A DNA stretch of 64,000 nucleotides from Erodium maritimum (GCA_963921825.1 OY997595.1:18655228-18719227), one strand, 5' to 3'. Shown: positions 1-11,499, numbered from the stretch's first letter. The notes: generated from the letters alone by a model not told the origin. Numbers and translations are program-made.

Positions 1-119
1 AAAGAAACGCTAATTAGGCTCCACTTAAACAGTAAGAAAGACCTCCAAAACCCTTCCAAAGTTCAGCTCAAAACCAAGGTGTAAACACTTCGAAAACCCC
101 CAAGAAACCCTCACTCTGG

Positions 120-252
120 TGGGTCACGGATCTGGTCACGGATCCGTGATGGCAACCCTCACGGTCACCGTCACGGAGCCGTGACGAGTGCCGTCACGGT
201 CTCCCTCACGGAGCCGTGACGTCGCCCGTCACGGGATCCGTCACGGATCTGT
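120..252. repeat. Cluster of palindromic TCACGG(N)CCGTGA units
   Basis: About eight copies of TCACGG or its complement CCGTGA lie within roughly 130 bp. Several are joined as near-perfect palindromes such as TCACGGATCCGTGA and TCACGGAGCCGTGA. The units are irregularly spaced, so this is not a simple tandem array. Each could form a short hairpin. The role is unknown. Confidence 0.7.
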
Positions 253-1153
253 GACGCACCAGGACAGATTCGCCCTTCTTCAACCTCCAGCTCCAAAACT
301 CCGAAAGTCCACCTTCAAACCCAGAAATTTCCCCAATCCAACCCCCAAAACAGTCCAAATCCATCAATACTCCTCTACCCATGGTAGGAATCAATACACA
401 AATAAGTTTTCCAATGATTCATCAAATCAAACCCACTTCAAAATCTCCAACTACCATTGATTTCTCCACAAAACTTCACCAAGCTCTTCATCAACACCAT
501 CTCCCATCATTTCTACTCAACCCAACATCATCTAGCCATTTTTCACCCAAAACCCAAGGAAGTAGATGAAGAGAAAAGATGAGTAGAGAGTTGCATTACC
601 TCTAGGATGTGAAGATGAAGAGGATGCTAGTGTTTTGAGGGTGGAAGGCTAGAGGATGACTCCAAAAGGTTCCTTCTTCTTTGATTCTCCTTCAAGCTTT
701 CATGGGAGCTCTTCTCCCTTTCTTCCTCTCCAATTTTCGGCTACCACAAGCAAAATGAAAAGATTTTGGCTTCTCCAATCCAATATAATACCTAGATGTA
801 GTAAATGACTAAAAGCCCTTGAGCTAACAACCCAAGTAGAAGCTTTTGGGAGGGTAAAAGGGACAATGACTATCATTTTTCTCTCCTTCAACCACAAATA
901 GACATGTGTCCTCCCCAAGGTCATTTAAATTTCCAATATAAATTCCAGCACTTTTAAAATTGGAGTTTTAGTCGATATAAAGTCTCGATTTGACCAAAAT
1001 TGACTTTATCCAATATTATACTCAAACGAAAGGGTTTTCTCCCCTGAAGCCAACCGTGATAGTGGCTTTTTCGTTTGGTTTCCAGAAAAGTCCCGAGTGA
1101 CTTCCGGAGTCACCGGTTCGACCGGAAGCGGGTCTTACAAACCCCACCATGCT

Positions 1154-1169
1154 GGGGGGGGGGGGGGGG
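1154..1169. repeat. Homopolymer run of 16 G
   Basis: An uninterrupted run of 16 G is seen directly. Such runs can form quadruplexes and are also common sites of length error in assemblies. Confidence 0.9.
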
Positions 1170-1727
1170 TAGGGGTCAACCGTCCAGGAAGAAAGCTGAC
1201 CAAATCCCGACCCCGTGATCTTCCTGTGTACAAAAGAACACGGGAGGTGGTGGCCTTGTACTGGTAGTAGGCTAGTATCCCAACCGGGTAACTGCAGACC
1301 CACATTAGGTATCGGGTCCAGTGTTATGCCGGCTCCCCCTAGTGAGATAATCTAGCAATAGGTATCGGGTCCAATGTCATCGCTCGTGGTACAGTAATCA
1401 CCAGTTCCCCACCCCGATCCATACCTGCATGTTGGTCCTCTAGTAGACGTCGCGTTTACAGGGCCAAGGTCCCCCTACCGGGACAACCCAGAGTAGGCCC
1501 TTCCGGTATGCTGGGAGACGATAGTGTAGATACCGTCTTGAGGGACCCGACCTAGACGCCCTCCTGACCGTATCCACTGCAGGCATCACAACTGGCTTCC
1601 TCGTAGCCAGGTACGAGGACATGTCAATTCGTTGAACAGACTTGTCGAGTCGTGTAGCAACTCCTGATGTAGTCTCCCGCCGAAGGGAAGCCATGCTCTT
1701 GTCCGTCTCCACATCCAGCGCTGGGTG

Positions 1728-2738
1728 TGTTAGTCTTAGTGCCCGTAGTTCAATCCTAAATGTCCAAATGTGTATATCATCGTTAGCAATAAAATTAAAG
1801 CGGCTTTGTATTACTTATGTGTTGGAGTAATATATCGATGTGTGCTCTGATCTATGCCCACCATGCGAATAGAACCATAGATCGAGATATATCACACTCG
1901 ATGGGTCCCTAGTCAACAAAGCTTCACTAGAAGCGACTAGTATGAAAGATGGCTCTTTATGGCTTACGTTCTGTTAGTCATTGGAATGGGATTCCGGAGT
2001 CTGATCATAGATATCATGTGGGACATGATATTGGACGACCCGACATGAATATGTGCCATAGATCAAGTCATGAACATATTCATTGTCGTAGCTTGTCATG
2101 TATCCTTAGACCAAGGAGTCTTTGTGATCGTTATGCAGTAAACAACTGAGTTTGACCTGAGCCTAACGTTGTCCGTAACAGGGCTTCCATATCGGCCAGG
2201 ATTGGCTTGGGGACGAATTGCATGAGTGACACGAAAGACAGCTAAGGGATTTATCCCTCATACTACGCTATGGGAAAGATATCGGTTCTCGGCCGCTTGA
2301 TCGAGAGTGACTGAAAGAATAGCATGACCATGCACATGATACTGGGTATCATATATTCAGTCATATCACATATCAAGGAACAGTGATTGATAATAATAAG
2401 GATGACGGCTCTGTGCCTTATCTCAATCAGGATATCGGAGATAAAAGGATAATGACAGGGACGACAGAAAGGTTAGAATCAACAAAGTCGATTCGTTATG
2501 CAGTGTCAGGCAATACTAAAGTTTCGTTAGTCGCCACTTAAATAGGATCAAGTAAAATGGGGTTTTTCGTTGATCTATTGACATGCATAAACCTAAGGGT
2601 CACACCGGAGGGTGAAACTCATTGACACATTTATGGAGAATGGTCAAAAGGGAGTTGTCTCGGGACTTGACCAAAACTAGGTTTTGGGTCATGTGCCCGT
2701 ATGTGAATAGGACTTTACGGATCAAGACAAGGCTTGGA
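1728..2738 (+). mobile_element. Copia-type LTR, 3'-truncated (copy A)
   Basis: The sequence starts TGTTAGTCTTAG and stays collinear with the two LTRs at 51033 and 57811 for about 1.0 kb, then departs at about 2738. The full LTR of this family in the window is about 1.6-1.7 kb and ends ACCCAACA before a TGGTATCAGAGCC primer site. Copy A has lost the last 0.6 kb and no internal region follows. It is a broken LTR fragment, not a clean solo LTR. Small ORFs inside it are not genes. Confidence 0.85.
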
Positions 2739-2764
2739 AAGACAGCTAAGGGATTTATCCCTCA
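2738..2764 (+). repeat. 27-bp duplicate of LTR segment 2234-2260 at the truncation point
   Basis: The 27 bases at 2738-2764 are identical to 2234-2260 inside the same LTR. They include AAAGACAGC, where the other two LTR copies read AAAGACGGC. The duplicate therefore came from copy A itself and sits exactly at the point where LTR homology ends. Confidence 0.85.
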
Positions 2765-2893
2765 CCACTCCTCCCGGCAGACGAAGAGGCAGGGACCTCA
2801 ACGGGGCCGACATGTGCTGAACCCTAAACAGTCCAGAAGAGAGCCCAAACGCTAGAGCAAGGTAGTGACTGGCCCTGGCCGAAGGACTCCGGT

Positions 2894-3523
2894 TCAGGCG
2901 AGGGAGGATCTCATGGCCTGCGGTATACGGTGGGGCCCTAGATCCAACAGCAGGCCTCCCAGGCACCAAAGCCAGTCGTGGTGATGATGGGCGTGATGCT
3001 GGTGGTTGTGAACCCCGAGATGCGAATTAGGGTTCGGTCCACGGGGAGAGGTCGTGTAGCTTACAACAAAAGACTCTGAACACTGTCGCTCCCAACGTTG
3101 TCGACAGATAGCCGCAACAGGGGGATTAGGGGGTAGCCCTTGCGGACCAAAAGACCCCGGCGGTCCCAGAGAACCCCTTGAAGCCACTACCAGAGGAGGC
3201 ATACCCGAGGCGTATGGAAGGGGAGAATAGGATGGTGGTGGGGTTTGCATACCACCCGGAGTAGAGAGAGCAGGTAGCACCGGCATAGAGGGAGGAGGGG
3301 TCATGGTGATCGGACAAGTAATCAACGAAGTCACCAAGGGAACAGGAGGAGGGAGAGGCACCGATGGTTGTGGAATAGTCATCCACTTCCATCCGTATTT
3401 GAACCCCGCACCCGGTGTGGTCTGCGAGGAAGTCAATGGGATGGGACAATCGAACACGGGGACGGCAAAACTGACAACCCCCAGCGGCACAATAGCGACG
3501 GTGGCGGCATACGAAAACTCCAT
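2894..3523 (-). other. Proline-rich open reading frame of 209 codons, unknown
   Basis: This ORF begins MEFSYAATVAIVPLGV and is rich in proline, with a His-rich patch near its end (HHAHHHHDW). I recognise no domain. It lies between a truncated LTR and a MITE, and 2765-2893 and 3524-3700 around it hold no other gene. It may be part of a retroelement leader or gag-like ORF, or chance reading of GC-rich repeat DNA. The alternative frame 3126-3449 is a shadow. Confidence 0.15.
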
Positions 3524-3703
3524 AGCGGCGAAAAAGAACTAGAGTTAAGGTAGACTCTCAAAACGAGAAAGTTTGTTCTATTTTGTTCGTATATCTAGTA
3601 GTTTGTTGAAACCAAACTGAAAAAAGTATATACTTGTGAATAAATATTGGTATAAAATTACACTTTTTATAAAGGGATAATTATCATTCCCAACCCCAAA
3701 CTT

Positions 3704-4123
3704 TACGTCAAATTCATATCCTAACCCCTCCTCACCTTTCGTTTTAAATCCTAACCTCAACTTTCGTTTTTTTTCAAAACCTATCATTTACTGTTGGAAT
3801 TAACGGAACAGTTAATTTGCTAGTCACGTGCACACTTAAGTGACTTCATATTTCGAATTTATTCCCATTTTGTTTCCTTAAAACTACTACTTAAGTGTAA
3901 GATTGTGAATGTGAATGGATTTAGGAGGGTATCAATGAGAAAGGGTCAAGGGTAAAAATGGGAATAAATTCGAAATATGGGGTCACTTAAGTGTGCACGT
4001 GACCAACAAATTAACTGTTCCGTTAATTCGAACAGTAAATGATAGGTTTTGAAAAAAAAACGAAATTTGAGGTTAGGATTTGAAACGAAAGGTGAGGAAG
4101 GGTTAGGATATGAATTTGATGTA
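3704..4123. mobile_element. Foldback MITE with about 165-bp inverted arms
   Basis: The left arm (about 3704-3870) and the right arm (about 3957-4123) are inverted copies of each other with only scattered mismatches. The unpaired middle is about 85 bp. Shared landmarks, read in opposite orientation, are CAAATTCATATCCTAACCC at the outer end, CAAAACCTATCATTTACTGTT in the middle and CACGTGCACACTTAAGTGAC near the loop. There is no coding capacity. This is a non-autonomous DNA transposon of foldback form. The superfamily is not certain because I could not fix a clear TSD. Confidence 0.8.
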
Positions 4124-4203
4124 CCATGATGTGATAAAGACGTGGATCAAGATAAAATGATTTATCTTAGTTTAGAACCAAATTAGAAAAATTTGTGTAC
4201 TTT

Positions 4204-4971
4204 TTTTTTGAAACGGAAAAGAGGTAGTTGTATTACGATTCAAGGAGGGACTTAATAGTCCCGGATACCAGCTTTTTGTCCCAACCGGTCGTAGCCCGTC
4301 GGGCGCACATGGTTCCATACAATAGTCTGCTTTGATTCGTAGATCCGAACTCAAGAGTTCCTCGATCCAACGTTACAAAAAAATAATAAACCAAAATCCT
4401 AAACTTATTGAGCCAAGCGATTATTCGATCTAATACAGTGAAACCTACTAGAGAATTAGCCTTTAGTGCAGATTCCCCGGGACTTCCCTGTTGCAAAAGC
4501 TTGGTCGGGGTTGAGAGTCCCGAATCCGGGTGCCGTTGAAATAGGCCCCAGCCGACTGTCCCTCCTCCCGGATCCCAGATCCACCGAGGGGCGGACCCAT
4601 GCCGGCGAGGGGTGACCCTGTGGCAGGAGGCCGCTGCAAATGGAAGACGGCGCGTGGAGCCCGTATTCCGGAAAACGGCAGGGGGGCCACGATGATTGAG
4701 AGACGGCGATGACGGCAATGACGGCGGCGGCGATGGACGCCGGTGGCGATGGACGGTGATGACGGCGGCGGTGATGGGCGGCGTTGACGGCCACGGTGGC
4801 TGTTGGCAGCAATGGACGGCGATGACGAACCCTAAGTAGGGTAGAAGGAACCTCACCTAAAGGTAGTGGAGAGCTTGGAAGCCGAGACTTCGAGCTGCTG
4901 GCATGGAGAAGGGTGAGGAGGGGCTACGCGCAGAGAGAACTATGCGCCTCCCAAAATTAATGGGGTCAACT
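4204..4971 (-). mobile_element. Retroposon with poly(A) tail and 16-bp target-site duplication
   Basis: The 16-mer AAAATTTGTGTACTTT occurs at 4188-4203 and again at 4972-4987, flanking a 768-bp insert. On the minus strand the insert ends in an A-run (plus-strand T-run at 4201-4209) next to the lower copy. A long TSD plus a 3' A-run marks target-primed reverse transcription by LINE machinery. The insert contains a 207-codon minus-strand ORF (4233-4856) of low-complexity Pro/Ser/Arg sequence that I do not recognise. It could be a 5'-truncated LINE end, a SINE-like element or a processed transcript. The parent is unknown. Confidence 0.75.
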
Positions 4972-4987
4972 AAAATTTGTGTACTTT

Positions 4988-5849
4988 AAGATTATTAGAA
5001 TACAAATAGATTGTGTAGTAATATTGGACTAAAATAGCATATTTCTAAATTGAAATAAAATTGTCCTGAAATTTATAATATTTCTTTCACGAGTCTGCAT
5101 TTTCTACTGTTTCCTCACCGATATCTTGTACTTTGCTCATTGTTTTTCTTAATATTGTAAAGAAAATATACTAAAATAAAGCAATAAAAATAGGGACAAA
5201 GTGTGCAGAAGAAACAAGTCCAATATTACAAAAATGAAAAAGGAAAGGACAAAAAAATTATTTATATAAATAAAAAGAAAATTTACATTTCATTGTCCTA
5301 TCATTTAAATTATTATTAATTTTATTTTAAACAGTATCAATTCGTTTAGATACATTTATCTATTTTTTTGGTTTGTTCTAATTTAAAATTTAATAAAAAT
5401 TAACCCTTATAAAGACATTAATTATAAAAAAAATCATTGAAAAAAAATGAATCCAGTAATCTTTTGTCATTCAAAATATCTCTCCTTTTCTATTTCTTTA
5501 GACAAATTTTATATGAAAGATTTTTTGTTATTAAAATTAAAATTATAATGAATTAAAACAAGAAAATAGATTAAAGTAAAAAAGAAAATTTGAGCATATA
5601 AGGAAATTTTATTAACTATCTGAAAGAAGACACAAGTGAGGGAAGTCGAGAACAAGCCCCTAGATCTTATAAGAACAAGCATAGAACACGTCTTCCTAAT
5701 ATGTCAATAGGCGGCTTTGTTTGTTGATCTTTTTAAAAACTCGAGTTTGTGATCTTAGATTAGAGAGGGAAATAGTTGGATGTCCTGAATAATGTTGCCA
5801 ATCGGTGAGAGAGGGATCTTAGTCAACCGAGTATGGGCCATCACACTAA
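4988..5849. other. AT-rich spacer, no gene seen
   Basis: Strongly AT-rich sequence with many A and T runs. I see no ORF of note, no repeat structure and no domain-like translation. Confidence 0.6.
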
Positions 5850-6475
5850 GAGCAGCTACATCGTGCTTATCATGAAGCGACCCACGATTCACGAATCATG
5901 TGAATTGTGGTTTGCGGTTCGCGATTCGCACGATGTGGTGTGCGTGAATCGCAAACCATAATCACATGATTCGCGAGTCGTCGGGGCCCAATGACGTCGC
6001 GCCACATGGCTCAGCTGAGATTTTTTTAATTTAAAATAAATACAAAAAACATATAAAAAATTAATTTTTACCCACTTATAAATATCCCCCTCCCCATTCA
6101 TCAAACCACCAACAGTTCTCCAAAATTTATAAATTTATAGTCATTAGGTTCGTATTGTTCTAAATAATTTATTTAATGTCTTTGACCACAAAAAAACATT
6201 GATTTACACTTCAAATCGAGAAAATAAACAAAAACTCAACATACGTGCAACAATATTTGAACCCAGAATTATATGGTATTATTTGGTTTTTATTTAATTT
6301 CTTTTTTATTAGTTATAAGTTTAATTTTCATTTTAGTTAATTAATTTTATCAATTTTATTTAGTATTTAATGTTTTAAATATGAATTTAATAAATTCAGC
6401 AAAAGAATAATTAATTATCCAGCCAACACATCTACAAACCATGATCCTCATACATGATTCCATTGTGCAATGCTC
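5850..6475. mobile_element. Probable Harbinger-like MITE
   Basis: The left end reads TAA then GAGCAGCTACATCGTGC. The right end, reverse complemented, reads GAGCATTGCACAATGG, and both ends continue inward with GAATCATGT and GGTTTG blocks, so they are degenerate inverted repeats. GAGCA ends and a TAA/TTA-type target fit PIF/Harbinger, as at 11157 and 49846. The right TSD is not clean (TCT or TTA), so the outer border is uncertain. The interior is AT-rich and non-coding. A TATAAATA and leader-like stretch near 6077-6120 resembles the 5' region of a Harbinger ORF1. Confidence 0.5.
5886..5985. repeat. Imperfect hairpin of about 45-bp arms
   Basis: CGAATCATGTGAATTGTGG followed by TTTGCGGTTCGCGATTCGCA is mirrored after a short loop (about 5930-5940) by TGCGTGAATCGCAAACCATAA and CACATGATTCGCGAGTCG. 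It lies inside the left end of the MITE at 5850. Confidence 0.7.
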
Positions 6476-6549
6476 TCTTAGTTTTAGGGGTTCGCATCAC
6501 AATTCATCCTAGTCACCACATGAATCCCAAATCCTAATCCCCTATATGT

Positions 6550-9500
6550 GAGTCCCTTGATAAATGCTCAAAAGGGTGTCATTGCTGATGATGATGTGGG
6601 TCCAATTCCTTACCTGGGCTAGAGCAAGGGCCATAGCTATTGCAAATGCCTCAATAAGAACTGTGTCCTACGTCCCTGGGACTGTTCTATTGCCAACTTC
6701 GACAACCATTCCAAAGTCTGAGCAACATATAAACTCTCCATCCGGACTTGTTGTGTTCCCCGAAATACCGTCCCATTAATATTTATGACCTTATACTTGG
6801 AGGGGGCTTCCATGTGTATCACATAATGTATTTATCATTCGCTTCGAGCCAGTCAGTTGCGTTAGGGCGTCTTGTCAGATGCAAGTGTGGATCTAGATCT
6901 GGACATGTACTAACGCAAGAGAGGGTTGGACCCCCTTCCACACTCAAGAGTTTTTTTGCCTTCCATATCTCCCCCAACTTGATGACTATTTATGTGATTC
7001 GCTCTAACTTCTGAGTTTGGACCCATTGCTCCTACTAGTTGTTAATAATTGTAGGTTGTGACCCGCCCAGAACTATTCCAATTTGATCTTAGCATTCTTT
7101 GGAAAATGGGCAATGAAGGAATAGATGATCCACTGCCTTAGTATGAATACAACATATAATACATAAAGAGGGCATGAGGACGAACCGGTGACACAAGTTG
7201 GCAGCCACTTGAAGAGTATTTATCAGAATACGTCATAAGAAGATGGGATTCGAGGTTGTATGATGTAGAATGCGTAGCAAAAAGGAGAATTCTTTACCTG
7301 ATTCCTTAATTCACAATTGAATACCGAAAGAGATAGTTTGAGTATCAACTCGTTTTTATGTTTATTACTTCAAATCTGAATTACAATCAAAGCTCTAAAG
7401 TGCTTATATAGCAAAATAAACCCCAAAGTCCTAATACAATAAGGAAACTAAACCACAAAATTCAAAACGAATAAGAAAATCTCAAAACTCTAAAACGAAA
7501 AGGAAATAAACTCCTGAACCCCTAAAAATACAAATTTACCCCTCCAGATGACCTCGAATGGCCGAAAAACATCGTACGTCATGCCAATTGAGTTTTTCTC
7601 GGGGGCCCGCTTCGTCCCGAAAAATGCTCAGGTTTTGTCATATTCGGACACTGACGCATTTTTGTGTTCTCCACCTGCTACATTAGTACTTCTTCGATCT
7701 GGACTACATCATTGTACCTTCAGCTTCTAGATAGATGGCCATGTAGGGTTGTCAAAGTTGGGTACCCACAATGTTGCATCGCTCTATTTCCTACCTTGGT
7801 GGAGTAGTGGCCTTTTGGGTCGTCCGCCCAATACCATGTGTCTTTTGTTAGGGTGGAGGATATTGGGGTGGCCAAAATGGACGCCTAATCCCTTGGATAA
7901 AAGAGAGCCTCTATGCGAGGATTTCTTATCGCCGAGGTGCTGTGAGGATAAGTATTCCACCTTGGATTCTTCAAGTTGGCGTGGATATGAGGGTCTGCAG
8001 ATGATAACCATGGCGTGCGAAGTATAGTCGTGGTGCTACCGTCACCCAGGGCCCTACACATCCCCATACCAATGAGGGCTTGGGTGGCCGGAATACTAGT
8101 TTAGATATAAGTGGGGTTAGAGCCTCGTGGCGATGTTTGGAAATCACATCCCCGGGTAGTATCTTTCTTTGACCAAATAAGCGAGCAATGAATTTGGTTG
8201 TGTGATCAGGTTCAACGCTTGTTTTACTAGCATTGCATAGTTTGCGTCTTGAAGGTCACACAATGCCATTACCCCCGACCTCCTTGGGTTGGCATAGTTG
8301 AGCCCAATCTTGACATATTATGGATCATTCTTTTCTGTCGATGCCCCTACCAAAAATGGTCCAGAGCTACGTGGACCTTTTCAGTGATGTCTCGAGGGAC
8401 CCTGAAGATGGACATAACACATATAGGGAGGGATGTTAGTACATGTCAGATCATTACTTCCTTACCTGTCGGAGAAATGAGTTTTCCATTCCAAGATCGT
8501 ATGCATTTGATGACCCTGTCCCCTAGGTATGCCAAACATCGTGTACGGTGTCTTCTAATCATGTTAGGTACGTCCAAGTACATGAATGCTTTTGATGTTT
8601 CTGAGATATAGAGGATATGGGAACACGCTTGACGGGTCTAATGGTCTGTGTTGCTACTGAAGAGCACAGAGGACTTCTAGGGGTGAGGACTTATCTTAAT
8701 CATACATCAAAGGTGGATATCAATTCTCGTACGTTTGTGGCTTCTTCCACAATTGCTTTGTAGAAAATGTAATAGTCGTCTACGAAGAACATATGGGTGA
8801 TGAGGGGAGTTCCTTGCGTTACCCGACACCCGTGGATCCGTCCATCTCGTTGGGCCTTTTTGATGAGTCGGGATAGTCTTTCCATGCAGAAGAGGAAAAT
8901 GTATGGTGAGAGCGGCTCTCCTTGCTAAATGCCCATTGTTGGAATCATGTGTGCCGACGTATGACCTTTCGAGCTGATTTGGTATGATATCGTCCCTATG
9001 AAAACCATCATGAGGTTTGTCTGTTTCGTAGAAAAGCCAATTTTGGTCTTAAGATCTTTTAGATGAGGACCAACGTAATATCATTGATCCTCTATTCCAA
9101 TGTCCCCCCTCTCTTATAACTTATTGGCAAAGCATTAACGTAGGCAGTAGTATTGGTAGGATTTCGGATTACGATCATCCGATCCAAGAGCCTTATCCGG
9201 TCCCATGTAGAAGACGAATTAAGTCACCTCTTCCTCCGATATGGCCTCCGTAAGTGTGATTATGGGGTCCCATAACTTTGGAGCGGATACAAATATTCAT
9301 GTCCAGAAGAGACACCCCTAGAGGTGGTGAAAAACTATTAAAGTATGTCGAGAGGAGCTCATCCATGCTTGATTTACATGTAATGGTGTGGGTTTGATCA
9401 TCCTATAATGAGAAGACCTGGTTAACCCGGCGGAGGAATGATGCCGTGACGTGGAAGAATTTGGTGTTCATATCCCCCTTTGTAAGCCAATGATGCTGAA

Positions 9501-11030
9501 CTTGTTGTTTCTAAAAAACTTCATTCTTAGCCAAAGTTGTTTCAAGCTGTATCTGGAAAGCCTCCCTACTGTTTATGCATATGTATTCGTGCGTCCATTG
9601 AGATTACTAATTTGGCGTTGGCACTATTTGATATTCTGTACCGTGGCTCGAGACACGTTCCAACCCCAGTCATGAAAGGTTTCCCAACTCGTGTCGCCCT
9701 AGGCCATATCTCATCTGTTGCTAGTCCATTCCAAGCCTCTTGGATGAGTAAGCCACATTCTGCTTCCGTAGTCCTACTAAATTCCAATATGAATTTAGAG
9801 TTCTAGGGTGTTCATTTTGGCGGGGCCAGTGTGAGTAGTATTGGATAATGGTCAAATGTTGTGGTACCTGTATTCTATAATCGTAGGGTCGGGACCTCTC
9901 TCCCCAGATCTCTTAAGACCAGAGTGCGATCTAGTCTGATTTCCGTCCTAGTTCCCACATTTCGACCACAAAACCACGTGTAGGGATGATCTTACAGTGG
10001 AACATCGGATACCCAGTATCTTTCAAGACCTCTTGGAATTCGGTAATAAGGGTAAGAGGGTATGTCGTCCCCCTTATGTTTTATATTGAGCTAGTATGGC
10101 GTTAAAGTCACCAATGAGGATCCATCGTCTAGTATCATATTGAGCCATTCCTCTCAATGATGTCCATGTCCAAAGCTCCTTTTTGTTTCACCGTAGACCC
10201 TAGTTAGTCAGAACGGTTCCCGTTTTGAGATAGTGACCTTGGCATCAATGTAGCGTTGGTCTATATCCCGGACAGAGACCATCACGTCAGATCCCCAGAA
10301 TATGGCCAATCCACTATGATGTTCTTTCGTTGGTAGGAACCAAGTTCCATCCCGAAAGCCTAGGTTCCAACACATAATCGCTGTATTTGCATCGGTTTGC
10401 ATGGTTTCAAATAAGAATAATACATGTGGGTGGTAAGTATTAAGGAAGATCTTAGAATGTTTCCGATGCGTCGTGGCTACTACTACCAGATAATCTCATT
10501 ATGGATTCTCATTAGGGATGGCGGCGATGCCGATGCTTGTGAAAGGGCTGTCTGACCTCCCATAGATCGGAAAAGAGGCAGTTATGGCGCTTGTGATTGG
10601 TCCCTCGAGGATGGAGGCGTTGTCTTAGTATAATGTTTCGCTTGTGTGTGATCATCTCGGACCGGGGTAATTGTTTGGGGTGGAGGTGTTGGAGCGACCG
10701 AAATCTCCATTAAGATGCGAGTATTCTCCATTTGTATGACCGGTGACCGATGTGTGATGGTGAGTGGGTATATCGGTGTCGATCGGGGTGTAACAACTAC
10801 ATCCCTAACCAAAAATGGTGGCGTGGAGGTAGTCGAGTTTCGGCTAGAATACACAAGAATATCAGAGGGTATATCGAAGATTATCTTGGGATGCGTTGCG
10901 ACCTATCGGTGGAGGTCTAGACGAAGTGGTGCGACTGCAATGGGATCAACGACATTGGGATATACGGAGGAGGCGACGGCAGTAAAGTCTGCTCATTTAG
11001 AGGGAGAGAGCACATACAGATAACGAGAAA
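6550..11030 (-). pseudogene. Decayed L1-type LINE (endonuclease, RT, zf-RVT, RNase H)
   Basis: Reading the minus strand from high to low coordinate gives the domain order of a plant L1 ORF2. First come endonuclease traces (about 10402-10000), including SGLAIFWGSDVMVSVRD and the GDFNAIL motif near 10110. Then comes reverse transcriptase (about 9800-8600) with the FVDDYYIFYKA active-site block at 8700-8885. Next is a linker with GDGSTTTILRTPWLS (about 8060). Near 7190-7080 is a zf-RVT-like Cys..His..Cys block (CIIC, VDHLFLHCPF). Last is an RNase H-like strand (IEAFAIAMALALAQVRNW, about 6690-6600). Frames are broken by many stops and shifts, so it is inactive. Minus-strand sequence at 10580-11030 may be an ORF1 tail. 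A solo LTR interrupts it at 7261-7711. Borders are approximate and I found no poly(A) or TSD. Confidence 0.8.
7261..7711 (-). mobile_element. Solo LTR, 451 bp, TSD TTGTA
   Basis: The segment begins TGATGTAG and ends CTACATCA, a perfect 8-bp terminal inverted pair of the TG..CA type. TTGTA occurs immediately before (7256-7260) and after (7712-7716), a perfect 5-bp target-site duplication. On the minus strand a TATA box (GCTATATAAGCAC, about 7402-7414) precedes an AATAAA-type signal, which fixes the orientation. No internal region is present, so two LTRs recombined to leave one. It splits the LINE between its zf-RVT region and its RT region. Confidence 0.9.
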
Positions 11031-11499
11031 CCCACCTAAGTGGGGAGACGGGACAAGACCCGAGATTGATGACGACGATACCAACAAAAGCCGATGTTAA
11101 CGACAGGTGCCTGTATCGAGGTGATGACTACGATCATCACATCTACAGGGACCTTAGAGCATGTACAACGGAAAGGCCCTGGGTGAGGCCCTGGCCCTGA
11201 GAGGCCCTTGTGCTGGCTGGACAAAAGTGAGGTCCTAGGGCCTCAGAATAGTCGGTGTTTTGTAATGGAGAGGCCCTGAGTGAGGCCATGTGCTGACTGG
11301 ATGTTGAGTTGTTATTAATTGATATTTTGCTGTTTTATCTAATTCTTTATCACAAACCGTTTAAATTATATAAAATTTAAATAATTGTGAAAAAAAAATT
11401 AATGACAATAAAAAAAATAATAAATAAATTTAACAAGAATAAAAATTAACTTTTAATTTTATTCAACCCATTTTAATAAAACCCACAAAAAATACATGT

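Larger units (their letters stand above)
1..1727. repeat. Repeat-derived region, probably old LTR-retrotransposon sequence
   Basis: No gene is recognisable here. The stretch holds a cluster of palindromic TCACGG units (about 120-252), a 16-G run (1154-1169) and a direct repeat of TAGGTATCGGGTCCA-type sequence near 1306 and 1361. The short ORFs in it resemble no family I know. The composition and repeats resemble non-coding LTR or leader sequence of a Ty3-gypsy element, but no TG..CA end, primer site or protein domain is visible, so the class is a guess. The right border is the copia LTR starting at 1728. Confidence 0.35.

Noticed and set aside
1949-2660. Possible regularly spaced repeats suggesting a CRISPR-like array or satellite
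   Set aside because: Only one 27-bp repeat pair exists there, and the region is an LTR. This is a plant nuclear window with no cas genes.
4233-4856. 207-codon minus-strand ORF as a host gene
   Set aside because: It lies wholly inside a retroposon with TSDs, is low in complexity and has no recognisable domain or intron. It is kept only as content of the element.
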